This document shows positions 25,394-34,172 of a DNA stretch of 45,110 nucleotides, in pieces. The position numbers and the translations under genes are program-made. The notes below the pieces were generated by a model that was given only the letters and a program-made list of their open reading frames with translations, had not been told where the DNA came from and did no database searches. The stretch is from Gemmatimonadota bacterium (lineage in GTDB: Bacteria > Latescibacterota > UBA2968 > UBA8231). The stretch covers positions 1 through 45,110 of the forward strand of contig VXOR01000045.1 in assembly GCA_009840005.1 (NCBI GenBank), written 5' to 3'. Within the stretch, counting starts at the first letter, position 1. Each line of letters starts with the position of its first letter.

Positions 25394-27286
25394 ATGACCC
25401 AAATCGACCCCCAAGAGTACCAAAAGAGCCTCGACCGCCTGTCGGGCATCCTCGCGGGCATCGCCACCCACGCCGATGTGCAGGCGACCTTCCGCTGCCC
25501 GTACAAGAACCGCTTCGACCAATGCACTGCCCACTTCGGCTGCCGCAACCAGCGCAAGCCAAAAGAGCCGGGCGGGCTGTTTCAGTGCGGCAGCGACGAT
25601 CAGCTCGACTACCGCTCGGCCTGGGAGACGGACCAACGTCCGGCTACACCCGGCCGCGGACAAATCCGCTGCGACGGCACCTCCTACCCGCTATCTACTG
25701 GCGGCACCCTCTTCGATTACGCGGACCAACTCGGTGCCCGCGTGCCCACCTCCTGCGGGCGCACAGGTCACTGCCACGAGTGCATCGTCGAAGTCACGAG
25801 CGGCGCACAAGCCCTCAACGCACCCACGCCGGCCGAGGACTTCCTCGGCGGCGAGTTCCGGCTCGCCTGCCAAGCCAAAGTCGAAGACGCGGATGTCGAT
25901 ATCGAGTTCGCACCACTTTTTCGCACGCCCCGCATACTGACCCAGACCGTGGACCGATCCGCCGAGATCGACCCAGTAGTCCAGCGGCGCGGGCAAGCCA
26001 TCTACTACGGCGACGAGGAAATCGACCAATACCGCGGCCACCTCTACGGCTTAGCCATCGACTTGGGCACCACCACCATCGTCCTCGACTTAGTCGATCT
26101 GGAGACGGGCGAGAGCGTGCATTTGAGCGCGTTTGAAAACCCGCAGCGCTTTGGCGGCAGCGACATCATGCACCGCATTTCCTACGACGGGCAACACCCC
26201 GGCGAACTGCGCCAAACCTTGGTCAAGGTGCTCAACCACGAGATCGCAGACCTCTGCCGACGCGGCGGCTTTGTGCGGCAGGAAATTTACGAGATCGTGG
26301 TCGCCGGCAACTCGACGATGCGCGATATCCTCTTCCGCCTCGACGTGCAGAGCATCGGCCAAAAGCCCTACAAGTCGCGCATTGAGCACGAATATCTAAG
26401 CGGCGAACGCACCGCGACCAGCCTAGTCGAAAAAACCCGCCGCCTCGGCCTGAAAGCCAATCCCAAAGCGCACGCGTACTCGCTGCCGCTGATCGCCAGT
26501 CACGTCGGCGCGGATGTGGCCGCCGACTTAGTCGCCGTCGATATGGACCTTGCCAGCGAGAGCGCGATGCTAGTCGATGTGGGCACCAACACCGAAGTAG
26601 TAGTCGCGCACCAAGGCCGTCTCGTCGCAGCCTCTTGCCCGGCCGGCCCGGCCTTTGAGGGTGGCGGCATCACCTATGGGATGCCCGGCTGCGACGGAGC
26701 CATTGAGTCCATCCGCTGGGACGGCGTGCGCTGGCAGTGGGCAACCATCGGCGACACCGCGCCAGCGGGGCTGTGCGGCTCCGGGCTAATCGACCTCCTC
26801 GCCGAGTTGCGCCGCCACGACTTAATGACCCCCAAAGGCGTCTTTGCCGCCAAAAAGCGCCAGTTTGAACTAGTCCCCGAGCGCGGCATCACCTTCTCGC
26901 GCCTCGACGCCTCCAACCTCGCTCAGGCCAAAGCCGCCAATTTCTGCGGCCAGTATATCGTCCTGCGGACTTTGGGCCTGAACCCAGGCGATGTGCAACA
27001 GCTCTATCTCGCCGGTGGCTTTGCCAATTACGTCGATGTCCAAGCCGCCATTGACATTGGCTTTTTGGCTCCCGTGCCCACCGCCCGCATCGCCAAGGTG
27101 GGCAATGCCGCCGTCCAAGGGGCACGCGAAGTACTCCTTTCGGCCAGCAAACGCGCCCGCATCGAAGCGCTGGCCAAGCGCATTGAGCACGTCGAACTGG
27201 AGACGACCCCCGACTTTTTTGAACTCTTCGTCGAGGGCTGCCAATTCAAACCCATGCCCCGCACACTGACCGCGGCCTCCGTCTGA
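25394..27286 (+). CDS. RACo-type reductive activator of corrinoid proteins (ASKHA ATPase with 2Fe-2S domain)
   Basis: A 630-residue protein. A plant-type 2Fe-2S domain (about 88-175) has ligands C121, C127, C130 and C159, and the DUF4445 ASKHA ATPase follows with the phosphate loop AIDLGTTT at 221-228. RACo proteins reduce inactive Co(II) corrinoid back to Co(I), using ATP, and so rescue methyltransferases after accidental oxidation. It also has an unusual N-terminal extension of about 87 residues with C35, C44, C50 and C65, which could hold a further cluster or zinc. The partner corrinoid protein lies on the other side of the low-GC island. The next gene begins seven bases downstream. Confidence 0.92.
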   Translation: MTQIDPQEYQKSLDRLSGILAGIATHADVQATFRCPYKNRFDQCTAHFGCRNQRKPKEPGGLFQCGSDDQLDYRSAWETDQRPATPGRGQIRCDGTSYPLSTGGTLFDYADQLGARVPTSCGRTGHCHECIVEVTSGAQALNAPTPAEDFLGGEFRLACQAKVEDADVDIEFAPLFRTPRILTQTVDRSAEIDPVVQRRGQAIYYGDEEIDQYRGHLYGLAIDLGTTTIVLDLVDLETGESVHLSAFENPQRFGGSDIMHRISYDGQHPGELRQTLVKVLNHEIADLCRRGGFVRQEIYEIVVAGNSTMRDILFRLDVQSIGQKPYKSRIEHEYLSGERTATSLVEKTRRLGLKANPKAHAYSLPLIASHVGADVAADLVAVDMDLASESAMLVDVGTNTEVVVAHQGRLVAASCPAGPAFEGGGITYGMPGCDGAIESIRWDGVRWQWATIGDTAPAGLCGSGLIDLLAELRRHDLMTPKGVFAAKKRQFELVPERGITFSRLDASNLAQAKAANFCGQYIVLRTLGLNPGDVQQLYLAGGFANYVDVQAAIDIGFLAPVPTARIAKVGNAAVQGAREVLLSASKRARIEALAKRIEHVELETTPDFFELFVEGCQFKPMPRTLTAASV

Positions 27287-27293
27287 GCAGGCC

Positions 27294-28847
27294 ATGCAGC
27301 AAACTGCCACTCTGCGCCATCTGTTAGAAGAGACCGACCGCTTTATCACCTGCGTCGAGTTGGTCACGTCCCGGGGAACTCTAGCCGACCGCGGCGGCAA
27401 GCGGGTGTTGGAGATGGCCCAAGCCCTAGCCGCCGACCCGCGCTTTGACGCCCTTTCGATTACCGACAACCCTGGCGGCAATCCCATGATCTCTGCGGAC
27501 GCGCTGGGAACTCCGCTCAAAGAGGGCGGCCAAGAAGTCATCATCCACCTCTCCTGCAAGGACTTCAACCGTAACGGGTTGATGGGCCAAGCCTGGAAGC
27601 TGGCCAATGGGGGTTTCGACAACATTCTCACCTTGTCGGGCGATTACCCCATCGCCGGATACCAAGGCCAATCCAGCGGCGTGTTCGACATCGATTCAGT
27701 CGGCCTGTTGCAATTGCTCTCCGACATGAACGAGGGGCACTTCGAGGACGCCTCGCCGGGCCGCAAGCCGCGTCCGTTAAAACCCACCCGCTTTTTTCTT
27801 GGCGCTGTAGTCAACAACCACAAGCGGCTCGAAGCCGAGGTCATGCCGCAGTATTTCAAGCTGGCCAAAAAGATTCGCACCGGCGCTCGCTTCATCATCA
27901 ACCAAATCGGCTACGACGCCCGCAAGCAGGACGAACTGCTCAAGTACATGGCTCTGCACGGCCTCCACGTCCCGGTCATCGCCAATGTCTTCGTCTTGTC
28001 CGGGGGCGTGGCCCGCTTCTTCCACGCTGGCCGCATCCCCGGCGTCGAAGTCACCGACGAGTTGCTCGCCGTGGCGCAAAAGCAAGCTGCCTCTCCCGAC
28101 AAGGGCAGGTCTTTCTTCCTCGAATTCGCCGCCCAGCAGTGCGCGATTGCCCAGGGCTTGGGCTACCGCGGCGTGTACTTGGGGGGGCACATCGGGGCTG
28201 AAGAATACGGCCGCATTTTGGAATTGGCCGCCCAGTACGCCGCAGACGACTGGCGCGACTTTGCCCGCCAGATCCGCTACTCGCGCCCCGGCGAATTCTT
28301 CTACTTTGAAGAAGACCCCGACACGGGCTTGGCCTCGACCCAAGTCACCCAAGCCTATCTCGACTCAAAGACGTCTAGTGGCCGTCGCCGCGCTCCCCTA
28401 ACGTACAGGATCAATCGCCAGCTCCACGACCGCGTCTTTGAGCCGGGCAAGGCCCTATTTCGCCTCGGAGCGTCCCTAGCGCGCAAAGTCGAGGGCGGGA
28501 AACTGCAAAAGCCCCTGCACACCGTGGAGCACGCAGTCAAAATCGCTGCTTTTGACTGCCGCGACTGCGGCGATTGCTCGCTGCCGGACATCGCCTATTT
28601 GTGCCCGGAATCGCAGTGCGTCAAAAACCAACGCAACGGCCCCTGCGGCGGCACGCGCCAAGGCAAGTGCGAAATCGGCGACAAAGACTGCATCTGGGCG
28701 CGCGCGTACGACCGACTCAAAGCCTATGGCGAAGAGGAACAAATGCTCGGCGACGCAGCCGTTATCAAGGACGCGGCATTACAGGGCACCAGTGCTTGGG
28801 CCAATGCCTTTTTGCAAAGAGATCACCGCGGCAAGAAGAACGACTGA
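27294..28847 (+). CDS. Methylenetetrahydrofolate reductase with C-terminal MTHFR_C zinc/iron-sulfur domain
   Basis: A 517-residue protein. The N-terminal TIM barrel (about 1-310) is of the MetF type (FITCVELVTSRG near residue 13, then ALSITDNPGG and NILTLSGDYP). The C-terminal domain (about 400-490) is cysteine-rich with DCRDCGDC, CPESQC, GPCGG and GKCEIGDKDC, matching the MTHFR_C family that occurs fused or beside MetF in anaerobes and methylotrophs and can bring electrons from ferredoxin-type partners. In this operon it would oxidise methyl-THF to methylene-THF, or run in reverse. It is the last gene before an unrelated esterase gene. Confidence 0.9.
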   Translation: MQQTATLRHLLEETDRFITCVELVTSRGTLADRGGKRVLEMAQALAADPRFDALSITDNPGGNPMISADALGTPLKEGGQEVIIHLSCKDFNRNGLMGQAWKLANGGFDNILTLSGDYPIAGYQGQSSGVFDIDSVGLLQLLSDMNEGHFEDASPGRKPRPLKPTRFFLGAVVNNHKRLEAEVMPQYFKLAKKIRTGARFIINQIGYDARKQDELLKYMALHGLHVPVIANVFVLSGGVARFFHAGRIPGVEVTDELLAVAQKQAASPDKGRSFFLEFAAQQCAIAQGLGYRGVYLGGHIGAEEYGRILELAAQYAADDWRDFARQIRYSRPGEFFYFEEDPDTGLASTQVTQAYLDSKTSSGRRRAPLTYRINRQLHDRVFEPGKALFRLGASLARKVEGGKLQKPLHTVEHAVKIAAFDCRDCGDCSLPDIAYLCPESQCVKNQRNGPCGGTRQGKCEIGDKDCIWARAYDRLKAYGEEEQMLGDAAVIKDAALQGTSAWANAFLQRDHRGKKND

Positions 28848-28985
28848 CGCACAGTGACAAAACTCGCGGGCTTAGAAGCTGTTGAGCTAAAACGAATATT
28901 AGTAGAAATAAGGCGATTTTACGGCGATTTCAGCACCCGGCGAACCTTCAAAACGGGGCTTATACGACTGAAATACACAAAACCC

Positions 28986-31193
28986 ATGCGCGGTTCCCTA
29001 TTTTTTCTTCCCCCCAATCCCCTGTATCCGATCGTCCTGATCCTCGCGTCAGCTCTCGCTCCACCGACCTTTGCCGACGTACGCCTGCCCAAGATATTCG
29101 GCGATCACATGGTATTGCAGCGCGATAGCCCCCTGCCCATCTGGGGCTGGGCTGAGCCTGGCGAGCAGGTCATCGTCGAATTTCTCGGTCAAATCGACAG
29201 TACCAGTGCCAATGCACAGGGCGAGTGGCAGGTGGAACTGCTACCGGTCAAAGCCGGTGGTCCCCATGCGCTGACGGTGACAGGCACCAACAGCATTGAA
29301 CTGCAAAACGTGCTCGTCGGCGAAGTCTGGCTCTGTTCGGGGCAATCGAATATGGAAATGGGCGTCAGCCTCTGCCTCAACCCAGAAGCGGAGATCGCCG
29401 CAGCTAACTATCCACAAATCCGCCTCTTCCAGATTCCCAAAAAACTCAGCGCCGAACCACAAAAGGACATCGAGGCCGATTGGACCCGCTGTACTCCGGA
29501 GACGATCGCCAAGGGCGGCTGGGGGGGATTCTCAGCCGCCGCCTACTATTTTGGCCGCCACTTGCAGCGCGAACTCGACGTACCCATCGGCCTGATTCAG
29601 GCCGCTTGGGGCGGCACTCGCATCGAACCCTGGATCCCGCCCGCCGGTTTTGCCGCAGTACCTGCGGTGCGCGATATCCACGAGCAACTACAATTGCAAA
29701 ATCCGCGCAGTGACCTGTACAAAGAGCGCCTAGAAGGCGTATTGGACGAAGTCGAGGATTGGCTTAACGTCGCCCGGGCGGCGCGACAACGCGAAGAACC
29801 AGTACCGAAAATGCCAGCCTATCCCTCCGAACTCCTGCCGCCAAACGACCCGCAGCAACCCGCAGTGCTCTACAATGCCATGATCCACCCCCTCGTCCCC
29901 TTTGCATTGCACGGCGCTATCTGGTACCAAGGCGAGTCCAACCATACCGAGGGAGTGCACTATACCGAGAAAATGAAGGCACTCATCAAGGGTTGGCGCG
30001 GCCTTTGGCCAAGCGGCGAGTTTCCATTTTACTACGTGCAGATCGCCCCTTATTCCTACGGTGACGAAGCGTCTGATGTACTGCCCAAATTCTGGGAAGC
30101 GCAAACGGCCGCACTGGAAATTCCCCACACCGGCATGGTCGTCATCCACGACGTTGGCGACCTCAATGATATCCACCCCAAAAACAAGCAGGAAGTCGGG
30201 CGGCGCTTAGCGCTGGTAGCGCTGGCCAAGACCTATAACCAAGAGGTGAGCTATTCAGGTCCGCTCTACCGTTCGATGCAGATCAAAGGCGACAAAATTC
30301 ACTTGCGCTTTGATCACGGCGGCGGCCTGCAAACACGCGACGGCGCGGCACCCGATCACTTTGCGATAATCGACCAAGAACGCGGCGGCTTCGTCAAGGC
30401 AACTGCCGAGATAGTAGGCGATGAGGTCGTAGTTTCGGCCCCAAGTGTCGAACACCCCGTGGCAGTGCGTTTTGCCTGGCACAAGCTGGCCGAACCCAAC
30501 CTAGTCAACGCCGCCGGCCTACCCGCCGCCCCATTCCGCGCTGGTGCCGTACCTCAACGCGATCGGCTCGAAATGGAAGTGCCCGAAGCAGCAGACTATC
30601 GACTCGTGTACGACCTCGATCTGACCAACCTCGGCGCGGATATACACTATGATGTCGACAATAGTGCTGCGATTACTGAGCCTTTTGACCGCATTGCCTA
30701 TTTTGTGGAATTGCAACACAGCGATGGCGAAACGCGCTTTCTCTACGTTTCACTGGACGCCTTTACCGATGATCTCAAAATGATCGGCGTGCCGACTTTG
30801 GCCTCGGGGCCCCACTTCCAACAACCCATCACCCGGATGAACATCTGGTCCAATACGGGCGTACACAACGGCATCGGCCTAGCAGGAGGCCACATCGAAT
30901 TCTGGCCCAACAACTACACCCCAGCCAACGCCGCGGCCGTGCCCAATGCCTCTCAGCATAGCTACGACTTTGGCGACCAGCCCGTAGATCCCGCCGATGG
31001 CTATGGCAGTATGCAGATACACAACGCCACTACAGAACAGACGCTATTTGCCATCAATCACTGGCGGCGGGGTGAACGCGCCGATATCGGCATTGGCAAT
31101 CGGGCTGATAAACACTCCGATTGGACTTTTGCCGGCAATGCACAGAGCTACTCTACCAAAAGACTGAGAATACTGGTGCGAAATATAGATTAG
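28986..31193 (+). CDS. Sialate O-acetylesterase-like SGNH hydrolase with extra C-terminal domain
   Basis: A 735-residue secreted protein with a signal peptide (cleavage near FADVR, residue 31). The SGNH hydrolase core shows GQSNMEMGV near 119, IWYQGESN near 315, and the Asp-His pair in DLNDIHPKNK near 395, the layout of carbohydrate (9-O-acetylsialic acid-type) esterases. Beyond about residue 525 there is a further ~210-residue beta-rich domain (VDNSAAITEPFDRIAYFVEL to the C-terminus) also seen on planctomycete-like secreted enzymes, of unknown role. ATG at 28986 gives a clean signal peptide; the upstream frame reads into non-coding sequence. The end overlaps the convergent TonB-receptor gene by four bases. 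Confidence 0.85.
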   Translation: MRGSLFFLPPNPLYPIVLILASALAPPTFADVRLPKIFGDHMVLQRDSPLPIWGWAEPGEQVIVEFLGQIDSTSANAQGEWQVELLPVKAGGPHALTVTGTNSIELQNVLVGEVWLCSGQSNMEMGVSLCLNPEAEIAAANYPQIRLFQIPKKLSAEPQKDIEADWTRCTPETIAKGGWGGFSAAAYYFGRHLQRELDVPIGLIQAAWGGTRIEPWIPPAGFAAVPAVRDIHEQLQLQNPRSDLYKERLEGVLDEVEDWLNVARAARQREEPVPKMPAYPSELLPPNDPQQPAVLYNAMIHPLVPFALHGAIWYQGESNHTEGVHYTEKMKALIKGWRGLWPSGEFPFYYVQIAPYSYGDEASDVLPKFWEAQTAALEIPHTGMVVIHDVGDLNDIHPKNKQEVGRRLALVALAKTYNQEVSYSGPLYRSMQIKGDKIHLRFDHGGGLQTRDGAAPDHFAIIDQERGGFVKATAEIVGDEVVVSAPSVEHPVAVRFAWHKLAEPNLVNAAGLPAAPFRAGAVPQRDRLEMEVPEAADYRLVYDLDLTNLGADIHYDVDNSAAITEPFDRIAYFVELQHSDGETRFLYVSLDAFTDDLKMIGVPTLASGPHFQQPITRMNIWSNTGVHNGIGLAGGHIEFWPNNYTPANAAAVPNASQHSYDFGDQPVDPADGYGSMQIHNATTEQTLFAINHWRRGERADIGIGNRADKHSDWTFAGNAQSYSTKRLRILVRNID

Positions 31194-34147
31194 AGCATCA
31201 CTCTCAATCCAATATCTGCCGTCATACCGTAACGTTCTTGCAACGCAGGAAAGCTAGTTTTACGATTGAGATCAATATCATCCGCGCCTGTAATATTATT
31301 CAGGTTAAAAAACGCCTGCATTCCAAACCACGGAAGCCGCTGGCTGATAGCGATATCCCACCGTGTATGCTTGTCCGAATGAATCCGCTGTTGCAACCAG
31401 AAGTCGGGTTTCTTGAAAATATTATCCTGGTATAAGGCAGACAGTCTAGCCGAGAATCCACGATAATCAAACCCAACTGCTAGGTTAAATATGTCGTTGG
31501 GCTGGTGCAATAGGCGGCTCGTATAAGACGTATCCACCACTGTTCTGTACAGCGTTCCAAGTTCATCATACGATATATCCAACTCTGTGCGCGGATAATC
31601 TGCTTCCGAAAACACGCGAGTGTAGTTGACATTAAAGACCAGATTAGACAGGGGATTAGGCAGATACCACGGGTGCGTTTGCCAGTCAATCTCAATACCT
31701 CGGACGTCGGTCGGATTCGGATTGTTAATAAACGTACTGAAGTTATACAGTTGTCCAGTTCCTTGACCGTCTTGAGGTAAATCTGGATATGCACTGAGAT
31801 TGCTGAGGAATGTTGTTGATGGGAAGATCAGATCTTCTATACGTTTTCGAAAAGCGTTGATAGTAAACAATCCTACTGCATTTCCATAGATAGACACCGC
31901 GAGGTCAATATTCTCCGACGAAGCTGTCCTTAACGAATAATTATTGTAAATGATCGTCGCCAGAGATACGTCATACCGTGGAACAATTGCACTATAGTCC
32001 GGGTAATTTAATGTCTTAGTATAGGCGAAATGAATTTGCAACCACTGTAGTGGCTTGTATCGCGCATGTACCATAGGAAGCAGAAAGCCCTGGGAATTAG
32101 TTGTGGTTGTATCCCTAGCATTGAATGCTATCCCACCACCTGCATCTGGCAGTTGCACACCGCGATTACCCGTATAGCTCGTCCTAAGGTTCTGGAAACG
32201 CACGCCGGGTAGCAGCGTAATCCTTTCTCCCATATTAATTGTGAGCATCCCGTAGGCCGCGCTTTTGACCTCTGATCCATCATAATCAAAGCCGAGTGAC
32301 CTGTACTCGTTATCTATGAAACCTACGTCTCTAGCTATAGCGATTGCTAGAATTTCTTCCATAAAATCAATATTCATCGGATATGCAAGCGAATAGTCTC
32401 CAGCGAGAAAATTTCGATATGAATATGGATCGTTCGTGAATAGAGCTAAGACGATATCACCATTGTACTTGTTCAATTCGGGATACTGTTCGAACACTCT
32501 AGCATATAGCTGTCTGCCGCCTAGATTGAAATGTACTCCTGCTCGGTCCTCGATATCGTAGGATCGCTTGCGATATTGATAAGAACCGCCAAGCTTGATC
32601 CTAGATGCGAGAACATCAGTGGTCACAAGACTTCTTTCTATATCTACAGAGCCCGTCAGTGATCTATCTTTGGCAATGTTCTCTGATGTATTAATCGTTG
32701 TCAGCGTAGCACCTGTTGAGTCAGGTACTCCTAAAGCGGCTATGGTTGAAGGATGTGATTTGGACAAATTTCCTTGACCAGAATATCCTGCTCTGTCTTG
32801 TAGAAATGTGAATGTGAAATTTTCCGGGTTCTGGCTTCTTGAATAGGCATGTGAAAATTTCAGGTCAATATCAAACAGTGGTACTTCTTGCCGCATACTG
32901 AGCAGGCTAGTAATAGACATTAAATCACTATTGGATCGCCCGCCTGAGTAAGTTATATCATCACTAGCATGTACGAATGACTGTCCTCGATGCAGAGATC
33001 CCGTCTCCGATGTACTAAAAAAATTGAGAATGCCTACCTCGCCCGAATCATGATCATAATCTAACACAAGAGTCGCACCATGACGCTGTTTTTCGCTGAA
33101 GACGTCACTTAGGTCAACACTCGTTAGATCCGGAATACCTTCATCCCCGTTCGACTTATCGTTTAGCACATAATGGGCACCTAACCGATTAGCACTCCGA
33201 TTGCGCTTTTCAGTGGTGCCCTGTAAGAACATGCCCAGTCGCTGATTGAAGACTCTATGTTCAAGTGAACCAGCCAACCTATAGTCAGCATACGTTCCTT
33301 TCAGATCGTTATAACTTCCTTGTGAAGTAAGGCCAAAGACAGGCCGAGTGTCGCTGGGCCTTGCTTTTCTTAAGCCGAAATTTACTACGCCGCCGAGAAC
33401 CGCAGCATCCATATCCGGAGTGATCGCCTTTACCACATCAATACCTCCGAGGATACCTGAGGATATCATGCTGAGATCAGTGGCTCTGTCTCCGACTAAC
33501 GACGCTTGCTCGTTGGGGTCATTAGATACGACGTTGCCTGGAAGTTGAACACCGTCTATGGAGATCTGGTTATACTGAGGAGATAGACCACGAACAACGA
33601 CTCTGGCACCTTCACCGCCTTCCCTGATAATCGACACACCGGGAAGTCTCGCTACTGATTCGGCTGCATTTGCATCGGGTAACTCCTGTATTCGAGCGCC
33701 AGATACAACATTTGTAATCGCCAACGATGACAGTTGCCGATTTATCGCCGCCGTTTGACCACTTGCTTGTGCTGTAATAATGACTTCTTCTTCGATGAGG
33801 CTCACTGGCTCTAACGGTAGCTCTAATTCCAGCACCTGATCAGCCGTCAGCACTACTTCAAGCTCACTTGTCTCGTAGCCAATGTAGGTCGCTTTTATCG
33901 TGTATGATCCAACCGGGGCACTTCTGATTTCAAACCTGCCCTCTATATCACTTGCGCCTCCAATGCTCGTGCCAACTATGGCTATATTTGCCCACGGCAA
34001 CGGCTCCCTAGTAACCGCATCCAATATGGTTCCGCGTACTATTGCAGACTGCGCACTAACCGTACTTGCAGTAAGTACGGTTAGCCACGCCGCCAGCAAG
34101 CTGACATGCCTATAAGTCTTACACCATAGTCCCCCGAAGTCTCCCAT
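31190..34147 (-). CDS. TonB-dependent outer-membrane receptor with N-terminal carboxypeptidase-like domain
   Basis: A 985-residue outer-membrane protein. After a signal peptide (cleavage near VSAQ, residue 33) comes a CarboxypepD_reg-like beta-sandwich (about 36-113), a plug domain (about 135-255, with ITNVVSGARIQELPDANAAE and GVSIIREGGEGARVVVRGL) and a large beta-barrel. This layout is the SusC-like/TonB receptor style of FCB bacteria, used to import glycans, peptides or siderophores. No SusD-like partner is next to it. It follows the T9SS-sorted gene by 25 bases in the same operon. Base composition is visibly lower in GC than the flanking housekeeping genes. Confidence 0.9.
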   Translation of the reverse strand: MGDFGGLWCKTYRHVSLLAAWLTVLTASTVSAQSAIVRGTILDAVTREPLPWANIAIVGTSIGGASDIEGRFEIRSAPVGSYTIKATYIGYETSELEVVLTADQVLELELPLEPVSLIEEEVIITAQASGQTAAINRQLSSLAITNVVSGARIQELPDANAAESVARLPGVSIIREGGEGARVVVRGLSPQYNQISIDGVQLPGNVVSNDPNEQASLVGDRATDLSMISSGILGGIDVVKAITPDMDAAVLGGVVNFGLRKARPSDTRPVFGLTSQGSYNDLKGTYADYRLAGSLEHRVFNQRLGMFLQGTTEKRNRSANRLGAHYVLNDKSNGDEGIPDLTSVDLSDVFSEKQRHGATLVLDYDHDSGEVGILNFFSTSETGSLHRGQSFVHASDDITYSGGRSNSDLMSITSLLSMRQEVPLFDIDLKFSHAYSRSQNPENFTFTFLQDRAGYSGQGNLSKSHPSTIAALGVPDSTGATLTTINTSENIAKDRSLTGSVDIERSLVTTDVLASRIKLGGSYQYRKRSYDIEDRAGVHFNLGGRQLYARVFEQYPELNKYNGDIVLALFTNDPYSYRNFLAGDYSLAYPMNIDFMEEILAIAIARDVGFIDNEYRSLGFDYDGSEVKSAAYGMLTINMGERITLLPGVRFQNLRTSYTGNRGVQLPDAGGGIAFNARDTTTTNSQGFLLPMVHARYKPLQWLQIHFAYTKTLNYPDYSAIVPRYDVSLATIIYNNYSLRTASSENIDLAVSIYGNAVGLFTINAFRKRIEDLIFPSTTFLSNLSAYPDLPQDGQGTGQLYNFSTFINNPNPTDVRGIEIDWQTHPWYLPNPLSNLVFNVNYTRVFSEADYPRTELDISYDELGTLYRTVVDTSYTSRLLHQPNDIFNLAVGFDYRGFSARLSALYQDNIFKKPDFWLQQRIHSDKHTRWDIAISQRLPWFGMQAFFNLNNITGADDIDLNRKTSFPALQERYGMTADIGLRVML

Positions 34148-34172
34148 GATTCTGTACTAAGAAGCTATGAGA

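Noticed and set aside
28854..28985. Upstream extension of the sialate esterase frame
   Set aside because: The signal peptide begins at the ATG at 28986; the extra residues have no signal or domain character.
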